Positions 8,492-18,094 of a stretch of 44,841 nucleotides of DNA are shown here, piece by piece; positions within the stretch are counted from its first letter, which is position 1, and every line of letters begins with the position of its first letter. The DNA comes from an uncultured Bacteroidales bacterium (GTDB lineage Bacteria > Bacteroidota > Bacteroidia > Bacteroidales > FEN-979), in the NCBI GenBank assembly GCA_903915465.1, contig CAIWTA010000137.1, positions 1-44,841 of the forward strand, in the 5' to 3' direction. The notes under the pieces are model-generated. The model searched no databases. It had not been told where the DNA came from and saw nothing but the letters and a program-made list of their open reading frames with translations. The position numbers were made by a program, and so were the translations under genes.

Positions 8492-11400
8492 ATGCAGAAT
8501 AAAGGCGTTGTTAAATTTTTTGCAGTTACGTTTGTTTTGGTATGCTTATTCCAGCTTTCCTTTACGTTCATAAGTTACAGGTATTCCAACAAAGCATACA
8601 ATTACGCTAATGATCCAATAGTGACGGAGATGTCACGTAAAATGGCAAAAGGCGATCCGCTACGCAAGGAATTCCTTTATGATTCTGTCTCCAAGAGGCG
8701 ACTGGAATATTATAACGATTCGCTGGCGAATATCCCGGTTTATAATATCCTTTTAAAGAAATATACTCTGAAGGATGTCAGGGAAAGAGAGATCAATCTT
8801 GGTCTTGACCTTAAAGGAGGTATGAACGTTACAATGGAGGTCTCCGTTCCTGATATTATCCGCGCACTTTCCGGTTACAGCCAAAACCCGACTTTCACCA
8901 TGGCATTGAAGGATGCTTTGGAACAGGAAAAAAAGAGTACTGCAGATTTTGTTTCTCTTTTCTATGCGTCTTTCAAAAAAATTGATGCCAATGCCAAGCT
9001 GGCTTCAATTTTCAATACTGTAGAGTTGAAAGACAAGATCAATTACAATACTACAAACGATGAAGTGATCAAGGTTATTCGTGATGAAACGAACTCTGCC
9101 ATTGACCGTACTTTCAATATTCTCCGTACACGCATCGACCGTTTTGGAGTTACCCAGCCGAATATCCAGAAATTACAAACTGCCGGCCGTATCCTCATTG
9201 AATTACCTGGCATCAAAGACCCTGAGCGTGTAAGGAAACTTTTGCAGGGAACTGCCCAACTTGAATTCTGGGAAACTTATCAATATCCTGCACTCCACTC
9301 CTACTTTGCCGAGGCGAATAAAAAACTGGTTGCCATCATGAATACCAATGAAGATTCTGCTAAAATCAAAACAGGGCTGAACAAGGATACAACTGGTTTG
9401 AAAAATGCAATTGAAAACAAAGCCCTTCTCGCTGCGAAAAAAGAGCCCCTGAAAAAGAATGAGCTGAAAAAAGAAGATAAAACAAAGAAAAATATCGCAA
9501 AAGCGGATACAAGCAAGCACGACAATGCCCTTTTAAAGCAGTTAGGAAAAGATACTTCTGCCAAATCCCTTGCACAAAAAAAGCAGCAATCAGTAGAAGA
9601 ATATGCCAAGACAAATCCTCTTTTCGCTTATCTCCAGCCTTCAGTTTACCAGAATAAAGAAGGGAAATATGTTACAGGCCAGACAGCTATGGCAGGTCGT
9701 GCCCTGATCAAAGATACTGCACGCGTAAACAACATGCTTAGCCAGGTTAGAACAATCTTCCCCAGAGATCTGAAACTTGCATGGAGCGTAAAACCACGCG
9801 ATGAAGCTCCTGAGGTTCTTGAATTGGTTGCGCTGAAAGTCACCTCCCGCGATGGCTCTCCTGCACTTGGCGGTGATGTGATCACAAATGCCCGTCAGGA
9901 CTATGACCAGAACGGAAGAGTGGAAGTTTCAATGTCGATGAACTCCGAAGGTGCCAGGATCTGGAAACGACTTACAGGTGACAACATTGGCAAGCAAATC
10001 GCCATCGTTCTTGATGGGTATGTTTATTCATACCCCAATGTAAATGGTGAAATCCCAAACGGTATGTCATCCATTACAGGTGGTAATATGACAATTGAAG
10101 AAGCCCAGGACCTTGGAAACATCCTGAAAGCAGGGAAACTCCCGGCTCCGGCAAGAATTGTTTCCGAGGAAGTTGTTGGGCCATCTCTCGGACAGGAGTC
10201 CATTGATGCCGGTACGCTTTCCTTTCTCATTGCATTTATCTGCATTTTGCTTTATATGTCGCTTTATTACAATGGCGCAGGTCATGTTGCTGACATCGCC
10301 CTTTTTGCAAACGTTTTCTTTCTCTTTGGTGTGCTTGCTTCAATTGGCGCAGTACTCACCCTTCCCGGTATCGCCGGTGTTGTTTTAACCCTCGCTATGG
10401 CAGTCGACTCGAACGTTATTATCTATGAGCGAATGCGGGAAGAAATCCGAGCGGGGAAAGGTCAGCGGCTTGTCGTCAAAGATGGTTTCCATCACGCATT
10501 GTCTGCAATTATCGACGGCCACGTCACCACCATCCTAACTGGTATCGTACTCTATATTTTTGGATCCGGCCCGGTACAAGGTTTCGCCACAACACTTGTG
10601 ATCGGTCTGATACTATCGCTCTTCTCCTCTATTTTCATCGCTCGTCTTTGCTTTGAATTCATGCTCGACAGGAACATGAATATTACTACTGGAAATAAAT
10701 TCACATTTAATGCCTTCCAGAACACGCATATCAACTTCATCGGTCTCAGGAAGAAGATGTATGTCCTTTCGATTTGTATAATCATTCCAGGTATCATCAG
10801 TATTTTCATCAGAGGATTAGATCCGGGGATCGATTTTACAGGAGGAAGAAGCTATGTGGTGAGGTTTGACCAGAAAGTCAACACGAATGATCTCCGCGGG
10901 TCGCTGGCTAAAGTGATGGGTGAAGCACCGGAAGTTAAGACATTTGGCCCAAATAATCAAGTCAAGATTACCACAAAATTCATGATCAACGAACGGACAC
11001 AGAAAGCCGATTCGATTGTAAATATGCGCCTGTTCGAAGGTGTTAAAGGAACTTATAAAACCCCGATAACTTACGCAGAATTTAAATCCAACGACCCGAA
11101 AAAGATTATCGGGGAACTGAGTTCACAACGTGTAGATGCAACCATCTCTTACGCATTAATCAGACAAGCTGTGTTTGCCGTGTTCTTCTCGCTGATTATC
11201 ATTTTTGTTTATATCGCCATTCGATTCAAGAATTGGCAATATGGTTTAGGCGGTGTGATCTCACTGGCGCATGACTCGCTTATCATTATCACGGTTTTTA
11301 CCCTTTTCCACGGAATCCTGCCATTCAGCATGGAAATCGACCAATCGTTTATTGCTGCCTTGCTGACAATCATCGGCTACTCCATTATGGATACAGTTAT

Positions 11401-11707
11401 CATCTTCGACAGGATCCGTGAATATACACATCTCTATCCAAAAAGAGACCTGGCATTCAACATCAATGGTGCGATCAACAGCACTTTAGGCCGAACCATC
11501 AATACTTCCGGTATCACCGTTGTTACACTTATTATAATCTTTTTCTTTGGTGGTGAAGTACTGAGAGGGTTTATGTTCGCATTGTTGGTTGGGGTTATCT
11601 CCGGAACCTATTCATCCGTATTTAATGCCACTCCTATCGCGTATGATTTCATCATGTGGGGACGCAAGAGAAATGAAAAAAAAGAACTGGCGAAAAAAGG
11701 AAGATAG
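8492..11707 (+). CDS. secDF: Fused protein translocase subunit SecDF
   Basis: 1071 residues with SecD and SecF joined in one chain, as is usual in Bacteroidota. It is an inner-membrane RND-type protein that uses the proton-motive force to pull exported proteins out of the SecYEG channel. Landmarks: N-terminal membrane segment (about 8-28); the D1 motif LGLDLKGGMNVTMEVS (about 105); RTRIDRFGV; the SecD transmembrane block with AMAVDSNVIIYERMREE (about 636); the SecF start GIDFTGGRSYVVRF (about 780); and the SecF motif SIMDTVIIFDRIREY (about 963). The periplasmic head carries a Lys/Ala-rich low-complexity insert at about 303-370. The gene has its own promoter and is closed by a strong terminator, so it is probably monocistronic. 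Confidence 0.97.
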   Translation: MQNKGVVKFFAVTFVLVCLFQLSFTFISYRYSNKAYNYANDPIVTEMSRKMAKGDPLRKEFLYDSVSKRRLEYYNDSLANIPVYNILLKKYTLKDVREREINLGLDLKGGMNVTMEVSVPDIIRALSGYSQNPTFTMALKDALEQEKKSTADFVSLFYASFKKIDANAKLASIFNTVELKDKINYNTTNDEVIKVIRDETNSAIDRTFNILRTRIDRFGVTQPNIQKLQTAGRILIELPGIKDPERVRKLLQGTAQLEFWETYQYPALHSYFAEANKKLVAIMNTNEDSAKIKTGLNKDTTGLKNAIENKALLAAKKEPLKKNELKKEDKTKKNIAKADTSKHDNALLKQLGKDTSAKSLAQKKQQSVEEYAKTNPLFAYLQPSVYQNKEGKYVTGQTAMAGRALIKDTARVNNMLSQVRTIFPRDLKLAWSVKPRDEAPEVLELVALKVTSRDGSPALGGDVITNARQDYDQNGRVEVSMSMNSEGARIWKRLTGDNIGKQIAIVLDGYVYSYPNVNGEIPNGMSSITGGNMTIEEAQDLGNILKAGKLPAPARIVSEEVVGPSLGQESIDAGTLSFLIAFICILLYMSLYYNGAGHVADIALFANVFFLFGVLASIGAVLTLPGIAGVVLTLAMAVDSNVIIYERMREEIRAGKGQRLVVKDGFHHALSAIIDGHVTTILTGIVLYIFGSGPVQGFATTLVIGLILSLFSSIFIARLCFEFMLDRNMNITTGNKFTFNAFQNTHINFIGLRKKMYVLSICIIIPGIISIFIRGLDPGIDFTGGRSYVVRFDQKVNTNDLRGSLAKVMGEAPEVKTFGPNNQVKITTKFMINERTQKADSIVNMRLFEGVKGTYKTPITYAEFKSNDPKKIIGELSSQRVDATISYALIRQAVFAVFFSLIIIFVYIAIRFKNWQYGLGGVISLAHDSLIIITVFTLFHGILPFSMEIDQSFIAALLTIIGYSIMDTVIIFDRIREYTHLYPKRDLAFNINGAINSTLGRTINTSGITVVTLIIIFFFGGEVLRGFMFALLVGVISGTYSSVFNATPIAYDFIMWGRKRNEKKELAKKGR

Positions 11708-11733
11708 TAATATTAACCTGTTGACAAGTTGAG

Positions 11734-11766
11734 AAAAGTCCCGCTTTTTTTCCGGGACTTTTTTTT
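11734..11766 (+). terminator. Rho-independent terminator after secDF
   Basis: AAAAGTCCCG (11734-11743) pairs perfectly with CGGGACTTTT (11753-11762) across a T-rich 9-nt loop, and a run of T follows. It lies 26 bp after the secDF stop. Confidence 0.92.
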
Positions 11767-11773
11767 ATTTTTG
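11766..11773 (+). promoter_or_regulatory. Possible -7 box for the PorE-like gene
   Basis: TATTTTTG matches TAnnTTTG directly after the terminator, 54 bp before the chosen ATG. No TTTG element is seen at the usual distance because that space is the terminator stem. Confidence 0.35.
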
Positions 11774-11827
11774 TAAAGCAATATATTTCTGGCTTTTTTG
11801 TTTTTCAAGTGCCAAAATGTCTTCCAT

Positions 11828-14287
11828 ATGATTAAAATCTCCGGAATTCTTTTCATCTTCCTGTTCCTTTTATCATCAGCTGTTCTGTCCCAAAACAAAT
11901 ATTCAAAAAATGCTGATAATGCCTATGCCGATCAGCAGTACATGATTGCCCTGCAACGCTATCAGAAAGCCTACTCAAAAGTCAAGAAAAACAAAGGTGA
12001 ACGCGACCGCATTTCCTACCGGATTGCTGAATGCTACCGCATGATGAACAACATGAAGAAAGCAGAAATTGCATACAAGAGGCTGGCAACAGGCAATTAC
12101 GCTAAAACTGACCCTAAAATCCTGCTCTGTTATGCTGATGCACTGAAGACCAATGGTAATTATGATGAGGCAACAAATCAATACAAGGCATATCTTGAGA
12201 AATTCCCCAATGATGTACGATCAGAAAAAGGAATCCAATCCTGCCTGGACGCAAAAGAATGGATCAAAAATCCTTCAAAATATGCCGTCAAATGGGAAAA
12301 GAAAATCAACACCAAAGATGATGAATATGCGCCGGCTTATGCTGATAAAACGCATGGTTCGATCATTTATACTTCCGATCGCGGAGGAGCGAAAGGAAAA
12401 GATCTTGACAGCTGGACAGGCCTAAATTTTTCCGACCTTTTTATTGCCCGGAAAGACCGTAAAGGTGATTGGGGTACCCCTGTGATTGCTGATAAGAATT
12501 CAGTATTGAATACGAAAGCAAACGAAGGAGTAGCAAAATTCAATAGCCGGTATACTACTCTTTATCTGACGCGATGCTTTAATGAACCCAAAAAGAAGAA
12601 TGGCTGCAGTATCTACAAGGCCAGCAGAACTGGTGTCACAAATTGGGGTGATCCGGAAAAAGTTGAACTTGGCGGGGACAGCACTTCTGTTTTTGGTCAT
12701 CCCAGCGTAACTGATGATGAAGGAACCATCTATTTTTCTGCCGACATTAAAGGCGGCTACGGAGGTAAGGATATCTGGATGGCCTCAAAGAAAGGTAAAA
12801 CGAAAGCAGGAGGCTACGGAAGTCCCGTAAACCTTGGACCGGATATCAATACAGCAGGGGATGAACTCTTTCCTTTTATAAGGCAGGACAGCATCCTGTA
12901 TTTTTCTTCCAATGGTCAAATGGGAATGGGTGGTCTGGACATTTTTCGTGCAGTCAAACAAGGCGAAAAGTGGGGCAAACCAGCAAACATGAAATATCCT
13001 ATAAACACTGCTTCCGATGATTTCGGTATTGTTTTCAACCCGGATGAACCCGAAGAAGGATATTTCTCATCAAACCGTCCCGGTGGAAAAGGAAGAGATG
13101 ATATTTATTCATTTGTCGTTCCTCCATTATTGTTCACCCTCGAAGGCAATGTTACTGACGACCGGACGCTCCAGCCTGTTCAAGGCGCTGCAGTTAAGAT
13201 CATCGGCACCAATGGAAAATCCTTGCAGGACCTGACGGATGATAAAGGACATTACAGCTTCAACAAAAATCAGATCTCGCCGGGTACAACATACGAGATC
13301 ATGGTGACCAAAAAGGATTACTTCAACGAAAAAGGTAAAGAAACAACACTCGGTCTCGAAAAAAGTAAAGATCTTGCGCATAACTTTGTTTTGCGTCCGA
13401 TTCCTAAAAAACCGGTTGTCCTTCCCGATATTTTGTATGACCTCGATAAATATGACCTGAAACCTCAGTTCCAGGATTCACTGCAAGGCCTTATCGCCAC
13501 CTTGGATGCCAACGAAAATATCGTTGTTGAATTGGCTTCCCATACCGACTCCCGGGGTTCGGATGAACGTAATGACGTGCTCTCTCAACGCCGTGCACAA
13601 TCTGTTGTTGATTACCTGATTTCACGCGGCATCGATCCAGACCGCCTGCTTGCAAAAGGATATGGGAAAAGAATGCCCCGCGTACTAACCAAGGACATTA
13701 CAAAAGATGGTTTCTTCTTCAAATCAGGAACTTTACTGAACGACTCTGTCATAAATCTACTGCCCAATACCCAGGCGAAAGAAGCAGCCCATGCCCTGAA
13801 CCGCAGGACAGAGTTCAGCATCCTGAGAAATGACTTCATACCAAAACAGAAAGTATCAAAAGCAGTTTCACCTAAGATCGAAGTCATTGAAAACCCTGAA
13901 GAGAATTCTGTTCCGTTCACGGTTACAGCGGATGGGAATTATGAAGCCACCTGCTATGTAAATGGAATAACGATGAACTTTGATTACGGCAAGAGCGAAA
14001 AGGAATTCTACATTTTGCCGGAAGCAGCATTGAAGCTCTTAAAAGAAGGTGTGATCGATAAGAATGATTTCAAGGGCGATGTTACCAAGATCATTGGTGA
14101 AGGATCGGTGGCTGATAAAGCAGTGATCAATCTGAAAGAGATCCGGATCGGGAAAAACACGCTGAAGAATATTGAAATCACTGTTAACAAAAAGATAAAA
14201 TCAACTATTCTCTTAGGTGATAATATCTTATTAAAATTCGGCGCTTTCACCATCGACAATAACGAATCAAAAATTCTCTTTAAATAA
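11828..14287 (+). CDS. PorE-like OmpA-family protein with extra retropepsin-like C-terminal domain
   Basis: 819 residues from the ATG at 11828; the frame extends 10 codons upstream, but MIKISGILFIFLFLLSSA is a clean signal peptide. Domains, approximate residues: TPR repeats (25-140), PD40/WD40-type beta-propeller (160-428) with repeated YFSSN/YFSAD strands, carboxypeptidase-regulatory-like domain (436-520), and OmpA_C peptidoglycan-binding domain (534-650) with VVELASHTDSRGSD and RRAQSVVDYL. This order is that of PorE, a T9SS component linking the machinery to peptidoglycan. Beyond it, residues about 688-819 look like a clan AA retropepsin-like domain: an F-D-Y-G segment at Asp719 where D-T/S-G is expected, and LLGDNILLKFG near residue 794, like the LLG motif before the last strand. 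Protease activity is doubtful. Confidence 0.8.
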   Translation: MIKISGILFIFLFLLSSAVLSQNKYSKNADNAYADQQYMIALQRYQKAYSKVKKNKGERDRISYRIAECYRMMNNMKKAEIAYKRLATGNYAKTDPKILLCYADALKTNGNYDEATNQYKAYLEKFPNDVRSEKGIQSCLDAKEWIKNPSKYAVKWEKKINTKDDEYAPAYADKTHGSIIYTSDRGGAKGKDLDSWTGLNFSDLFIARKDRKGDWGTPVIADKNSVLNTKANEGVAKFNSRYTTLYLTRCFNEPKKKNGCSIYKASRTGVTNWGDPEKVELGGDSTSVFGHPSVTDDEGTIYFSADIKGGYGGKDIWMASKKGKTKAGGYGSPVNLGPDINTAGDELFPFIRQDSILYFSSNGQMGMGGLDIFRAVKQGEKWGKPANMKYPINTASDDFGIVFNPDEPEEGYFSSNRPGGKGRDDIYSFVVPPLLFTLEGNVTDDRTLQPVQGAAVKIIGTNGKSLQDLTDDKGHYSFNKNQISPGTTYEIMVTKKDYFNEKGKETTLGLEKSKDLAHNFVLRPIPKKPVVLPDILYDLDKYDLKPQFQDSLQGLIATLDANENIVVELASHTDSRGSDERNDVLSQRRAQSVVDYLISRGIDPDRLLAKGYGKRMPRVLTKDITKDGFFFKSGTLLNDSVINLLPNTQAKEAAHALNRRTEFSILRNDFIPKQKVSKAVSPKIEVIENPEENSVPFTVTADGNYEATCYVNGITMNFDYGKSEKEFYILPEAALKLLKEGVIDKNDFKGDVTKIIGEGSVADKAVINLKEIRIGKNTLKNIEITVNKKIKSTILLGDNILLKFGAFTIDNNESKILFK

Positions 14288-14331
14288 ATCAGTTTAAAAC
14301 AATCTCATCCTACTACAAATCCAATAAAATT

Positions 14332-14442
14332 ATTTACGATTGGACGATTTACGAGTTACGATTGAATTGCAAGAGTTACGATTGACGATTAACCTAATAA
14401 AAAATCTACAATCGTAAATCGTAAATCATGTTAATCGTAAAT
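14332..14442. repeat. Intergenic inverted repeat, TTTACGATT family, copy 1
   Basis: The left arm (14332-14364) and right arm (14409-14442) are inverted copies: matching blocks of 10, 9 and 9 bp separated by one short mismatched block and one mismatch. The arms are built from TTTACGATT words. The same arm sequence recurs at 26443-26607. It lies between the PorE-like gene and purM. Confidence 0.8.
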
Positions 14443-14484
14443 TTTAGATATTAAAGTAATACTTCAATTTCCCATAATAGTAGA

Positions 14485-15660
14485 ATGTCTATTTCTCCAC
14501 GTTATGATCGCAGGGGCGTCTCTTCTTCCAAAGAAGAAGTCCATGCAGCGATTCATGCCGTAGATAAAGGATTATTTCCAACTGCTTTTTGTAAGATTTT
14601 ACCGGATATTGCCGATGGCGATCCTGAATTCTGCAACATAATGCACGCCGATGGTGCAGGAACAAAATCATCATTAGCCTATATTTACTGGAAAGAGACC
14701 GGTGACCTTTCTGTATGGAAGGGCATTGCCCAGGATGCCATTGTCATGAACCTTGACGATCTGTTGTGTGTGGGAGCTGTTGATAACATTCTTCTCTCCT
14801 CAACCATCGGAAGGAATAAAAATCTTGTCGCAGGTGAAGTCATTTCTGAAATTATCAGCGGAACCGAAGAATTCCTGGAAGCAATGCGTCAACTTGGGAT
14901 TGGGATATTCTCTGCCGGTGGCGAAACTGCTGATGTTGGCGACCTGGTCAGAACCATAATCGTTGATTCCACTGTTTTCTGCCGGATGAATCGATCTTCA
15001 GTGATTGACACACAAAACATCAAAGCAGGAGATGTAATTGTCGGACTTTCTTCCTTTGGCCAGGCCAGTTATGAAAAGTCGTACAATGGTGGAATTGGCA
15101 GTAACGGCCTGACTTCCGCACGGCATGATGTATTCGAAAAAATTTATTCTTTGCTGTACCCGGAGAGTTATGATAATCGAATTCCAGGAAACCTTATTTA
15201 CACAGGGAAAATGAAACTGACAGACCCTTCAGAAATTCCTGGTCTGACAATTGGTAAACTGCTCCTCTCTCCTACACGTACTTATGCACCTGTAATCAAG
15301 AATGTCTTGAAATCATTGGGAAGGAACATCCACGGCATGATCCATTGCAGTGGCGGAGGACAAACCAAAGTGCTGAAATTTGCAAAGGACCTGCATATCA
15401 TTAAAGATAATCTATTTCCTGTCCCATACTTGTTCAGCCTTATCCAGGAGCAATCTGGAACTTCCTGGAAAGAGATGTATCAGGTATTCAATATGGGACA
15501 CCGGATGGAGATTTATCTTCCGGGAGGTTTTGCAGAAGATGTGATAAGTATTTCGAAAGAATTCAATATTGATGCAAAAGTTATCGGCCGTTGTGAATCG
15601 GCGGATCAAACAAACCTGACAATCACTTCAGAACACGGAATTTTCTCTTATCTGTGCTAA
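14485..15660 (+). CDS. purM: Phosphoribosylformylglycinamidine cyclo-ligase (AIR synthase)
   Basis: 391 residues of the long Bacteroidota type of AIR synthase, which converts formylglycinamidine ribonucleotide to aminoimidazole ribonucleotide with ATP in purine synthesis. Visible motifs are RYDRRGVSSSKEEV near the N-terminus, HADGAGTKSSLAY (ATP-binding region), MNLDDLLCVGA and SAGGETADVGDLVRT. Later come GLSSFGQASYEKSYNGGIGS and the C-terminal HCSGGGQTKVLKF and NMGHRMEIY segments. The ATG at 14485 gives the expected N-terminus. The adjacent genes are unrelated to purine synthesis. Its stop lies only 12 bp from the stop of the convergent FSMP gene at 15673, which marks the left edge of the accessory island. 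Confidence 0.93.
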   Translation: MSISPRYDRRGVSSSKEEVHAAIHAVDKGLFPTAFCKILPDIADGDPEFCNIMHADGAGTKSSLAYIYWKETGDLSVWKGIAQDAIVMNLDDLLCVGAVDNILLSSTIGRNKNLVAGEVISEIISGTEEFLEAMRQLGIGIFSAGGETADVGDLVRTIIVDSTVFCRMNRSSVIDTQNIKAGDVIVGLSSFGQASYEKSYNGGIGSNGLTSARHDVFEKIYSLLYPESYDNRIPGNLIYTGKMKLTDPSEIPGLTIGKLLLSPTRTYAPVIKNVLKSLGRNIHGMIHCSGGGQTKVLKFAKDLHIIKDNLFPVPYLFSLIQEQSGTSWKEMYQVFNMGHRMEIYLPGGFAEDVISISKEFNIDAKVIGRCESADQTNLTITSEHGIFSYLC

Positions 15661-15672
15661 ATTATAAAATTA

Positions 15673-15806
15673 TCAATCCTGAACGCACCGGCCCGAAAAA
15701 CCGCCCGACTTGTTGTAGCTGGAGCGGTCCACGTACCCGCTGCTGTAGATGAGGTCCCGGACCCACGCGCCTGTGGCATCGGACTGCAAAGACGACCAGA
15801 AGTAAG
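15673..15806 (-). other. Candidate DGR-type variable region in paralogue 1
   Basis: The codons from GGC GCG TGG onward read as constant codons (TGG, CGG, CTC, GTG, CGC, AAG) interleaved with about a dozen variable ones, all ending in C: GGC, GTC, GAC, ATC, AGC, AGC, TAC, GAC, TCC, AGC, TAC, GGC. Each is derivable from AAC by changes at adenines only. The same positions vary between FSMP proteins. No template repeat or reverse transcriptase is in the window. One nearby codon (GGC where GTC is usual, before CGG TGC) does not fit. Confidence 0.5.
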
Positions 15807-16872
15807 CGTAGTAAGTAAGATAGTTGGAGCCGCCATTCCCGGTTCTGTAGCCACCCGGAAGAGCAGTGAAGCCGCTGCTGTTAGTAGCACCCGTATTAGG
15901 TGTTAACCAATGAGTTATACCTGTTTCTTTCATCTTCCCGCCTGCTATACTCTCACCACCCAAAAAGGTTGTAAGGGATGTCAACTCTGCATCAGTCGGT
16001 AAATGCCAGCCTATCGGGCAAATGCCAGGTACATTGCCCGTTGGTACTGGGCTCCAGGATGTTGTGTTGGTAGCCCCGTTCAGATATTGGACGATCTCTG
16101 CCCATTGGTATAAACCACCGTAAACATCACAATTGGATTCTAAATCGCTGTAACAGTATTTTTCAATAATACTGTTATTTGTTTGTTCACCTGAGCAGTT
16201 AATCCTTGTGCCAACGTTCAGATTTTGGGCAAACCAGCACTGAGCACCAATCAATACCGTGTTGTAGGTCTTGCCATCGCGGGTATCGGTCATAGGAGCT
16301 CCGCAGGAAAACGAACATGCAGCACTTGTCTGTGTCAACGTTGCCGCAGTTGAGTTTCCGCATGCGCTGTAAGCCCAGGCGTAACGGGTGTAAGCAGTGT
16401 TGCAAGTCAGTCCCGTTTCGGTCTTTGTAATAGTAGTGCCCATGTCGGTAGCCGTACCATAATCGTTGATGGTATTCCATTTATATCCTGTGGCACCGGG
16501 TACTGTATTCCAGTTCCAGATTATCTGTGTTACAGATGGAACATGCGTTCCTGCTGTGGGAACTACCGGTGGCGGACAACTGGCATTTAAAGTATACCAT
16601 AATCCATTCATAAATATAGAAAGAGACCCTGAACTATTCAATCCACAATTCGTACAATAAACCAAGAGCCCATCAGCAGGGTTTGAGATTGCATTTCGTT
16701 CAACCTGCGTCATCCGGGGTGGAAGAAATCCTTTGTTTGTTGATTTGACATCCAGCATCGCCGAATTATTGGGAGAGCTGCTATCAATATTAATTCCAAC
16801 CTGAGCAGAAAGTTGAAAGGTTATTGAGAGCATGATTGGCAGTATGGATATGATAAGTAAATGCTTTCTCAT
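15673..16872 (-). CDS. Secreted FSMP-domain protein, paralogue 1, with variable-looking 3' end
   Basis: 399 residues from the ATG at 16872 ([20 protein letters not shown], signal peptide ending before QVGIN); the frame is open 19 codons upstream, but those do not fit a signal peptide. The N-terminal block [21 protein letters not shown] ... GFLPPRMTQ is common in Bacteroidota surface proteins. An Fn3-like region follows (about 95-180). A Fibrobacter succinogenes major paralogous (FSMP) domain comes last (about 190-399: [47 protein letters not shown]). FSMP domains adopt C-type-lectin/FGE-like folds; ligands are unknown. The last 130 bases are unusually GC-rich with NNC codons (listed separately). 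It is a paralogue of the genes at 18381 and 19380. Confidence 0.82.
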   Translation of the reverse strand: MRKHLLIISILPIMLSITFQLSAQVGINIDSSSPNNSAMLDVKSTNKGFLPPRMTQVERNAISNPADGLLVYCTNCGLNSSGSLSIFMNGLWYTLNASCPPPVVPTAGTHVPSVTQIIWNWNTVPGATGYKWNTINDYGTATDMGTTITKTETGLTCNTAYTRYAWAYSACGNSTAATLTQTSAACSFSCGAPMTDTRDGKTYNTVLIGAQCWFAQNLNVGTRINCSGEQTNNSIIEKYCYSDLESNCDVYGGLYQWAEIVQYLNGATNTTSWSPVPTGNVPGICPIGWHLPTDAELTSLTTFLGGESIAGGKMKETGITHWLTPNTGATNSSGFTALPGGYRTGNGGSNYLTYYAYFWSSLQSDATGAWVRDLIYSSGYVDRSSYNKSGGFSGRCVQD

Positions 16873-16999
16873 AAGAAAAGGGGTATAATAAAGTTTTTGA
16901 TACGCAGCTAATAAGTTGCAAAAGTACAAATTTATATCAGATAATTAATAACAAATCGGCTGGATGGTGCAAATCTTATTTTGATGTGCTGGAATAAAT
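16873..16999 (-). repeat. Duplicated upstream/promoter block, copy 1
   Basis: The leader and promoter region of paralogue 1 is strongly similar to 20307-20434 upstream of paralogue 3. Shared stretches include AATAAAGTTTTTGAT, TACAAATTTAT and ATAACAAATCGGCTGGATGG. On the minus strand it holds a -7 box TACTTTTG (16926-16919). A TTTG upstream lies 25 bases away, longer than usual. Confidence 0.8.
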
Positions 17000-17454
17000 A
17001 GTTCAACACAAACATTGTTATCAAAGTATAATTTGGATACGGGACTGACTAAAAAGTTGTTTTTATTTTCTCGCAGAGGCTCGCTGATGAATCGCAGAGT
17101 TTCGCAGAATATTGATTATATGAATTTTAACTCTGCGTAACTTAGCGTAAAACTTTGCGAAACTCTGCGTGAAATTTTGTTTTTTTACTTTTTAGTCACC
17201 CCCTAAGGAAAGCCAATCCTCAACCTGGCCTTAGCCCAAGTTAAGCGGGATTTTCAAGTCCCAAGCGGCATTTTGGCTGAGTGGCATTTGCAATGTCTCT
17301 CAAATAGCCGAATCTGTGTTTTGGTAATATTGATTGATAAGGATTTTGGACAATGTTCCGGTATTTATTTAATGAGAATTCCGATTTATTAATAAAACAA
17401 AGGTGTTGGGCAAAATAGAAAACTGACCGTAATCATTATTGCGGGAAAGTGCAA
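17000..17454. other. Intergenic stretch, holds the inverted repeat only
   Basis: Apart from the inverted repeat at 17047-17197, no gene, RNA or promoter was recognised. The part from about 17200 to 17454 shows nothing I can name. Confidence 0.4.
17047..17197. repeat. Intergenic inverted repeat, GCAGAGTTTCGC family, copy 1
   Basis: Outer ends GACTAAAAAGT (17047-17057) and ACTTTTTAGTC (17187-17197) are perfect inverted copies. Inside, CGCAGAGTTTCGCAGA pairs with TTTGCGAAACTCTGCG on the right (15 of 16). The whole 151-bp element can form a long hairpin. The 14-mer CAGAGTTTCGCAGA (17095-17108) recurs at 27886-27899. Confidence 0.82.
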
Positions 17455-17868
17455 TTATAGCACATTCTTTTTCCAATTTTCAATCTTCAAACCAGGAATC
17501 CTCCAGAAATGATTTTCATTGTTGGTAACAAGGGTCATTTCATTTTCAATGGCCACTCAAGCTATTAAAAGATCAATGTCATCAATAGCGTTTCCAGAGA
17601 TCCTCAAGGTAGAGTATAATTCAGCGGAGATTTTGACGGATTTTTCGGACAATGGAAGAACCATATTTCCAGAAACAAAATCCTCAAATACACCCAATTG
17701 TTTCAAAGCGTTTTTAGAAAGCAATCCACTTAGTATCTCATAATAGGTAATCAGGCTGATTTCAATTACATCAAAATGATTCAGATAATTTTCAAAATTC
17801 GTTATAACATCCGAATCACCTTTAAAATAGTAAGAGATTATATCTGTATCAATCAGTACCCTCTTCAT
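17455..17868 (-). pseudogene. vapC: VapC-like PIN-domain toxin broken by an in-frame TGA
   Basis: The frame begins MKRVLIDTDIISYYFKGD (acidic Asp7/Asp9) and continues with ITYYEILSG (the conserved Glu) and DDIDLLIA (third acidic cluster), all typical of PIN-domain RNases that cleave RNA as VapC toxins. A TGA at 17559-17557 follows codon 103. Without a frame change the sequence continues for 33 more codons that clearly belong to the family: VAIENEMTLVTNNENHF, then RIPGLKIENW, to a TAA at 17457-17455. The intact length would be about 137 residues. The truncated product lacks the last strand and the TNN active-site position, so activity is unlikely. It overlaps the antitoxin frame by 20 bp, the usual vapBC arrangement. 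Confidence 0.82.
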
Positions 17869-18094
17869 TTCTTCTTCTGCTTCGCTGGCGATTCGATATT
17901 AAATTTTCAGTCAATTCAACAAAAATGTTGGTGTCAAGATTCTCCCAAGCTCCCGCAAAAGATAAAATTTTATCTTTATTACTGGGTGTCTGTTCAAGTT
18001 TTGATATGAATTCATTTAATTCATTCAGTCTGTTTGAAGGAATCCGCTGAATTCTTCGCAAAAGCCGACTCCTTATCTAGTTTTCTGTACTCAT
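17849..18094 (-). pseudogene. vapB: VapB-like antitoxin with an early in-frame TAG
   Basis: The body reads RIQRIPSNRLNELNEFISKL followed by a charged tail ending RRRNEEGTD, like small Bacteroidota antitoxins paired with PIN toxins. In the same frame an ATG at 18094 gives MSTEN, then a TAG (18079-18077), then IRSRLL and the body. This suggests an original product of about 81 residues with a nonsense change at codon 6. A TTG at 18061 preceded by AAGGAG seven bases away could restart translation and give 70 residues, so the antitoxin might still be made. It overlaps the toxin start by 20 bp. Confidence 0.6.

Noticed and set aside
17557-17559. TGA in vapC as a selenocysteine codon
   Set aside because: The aligned family position is an ordinary Ala-like residue, and no selenocysteine element is apparent.
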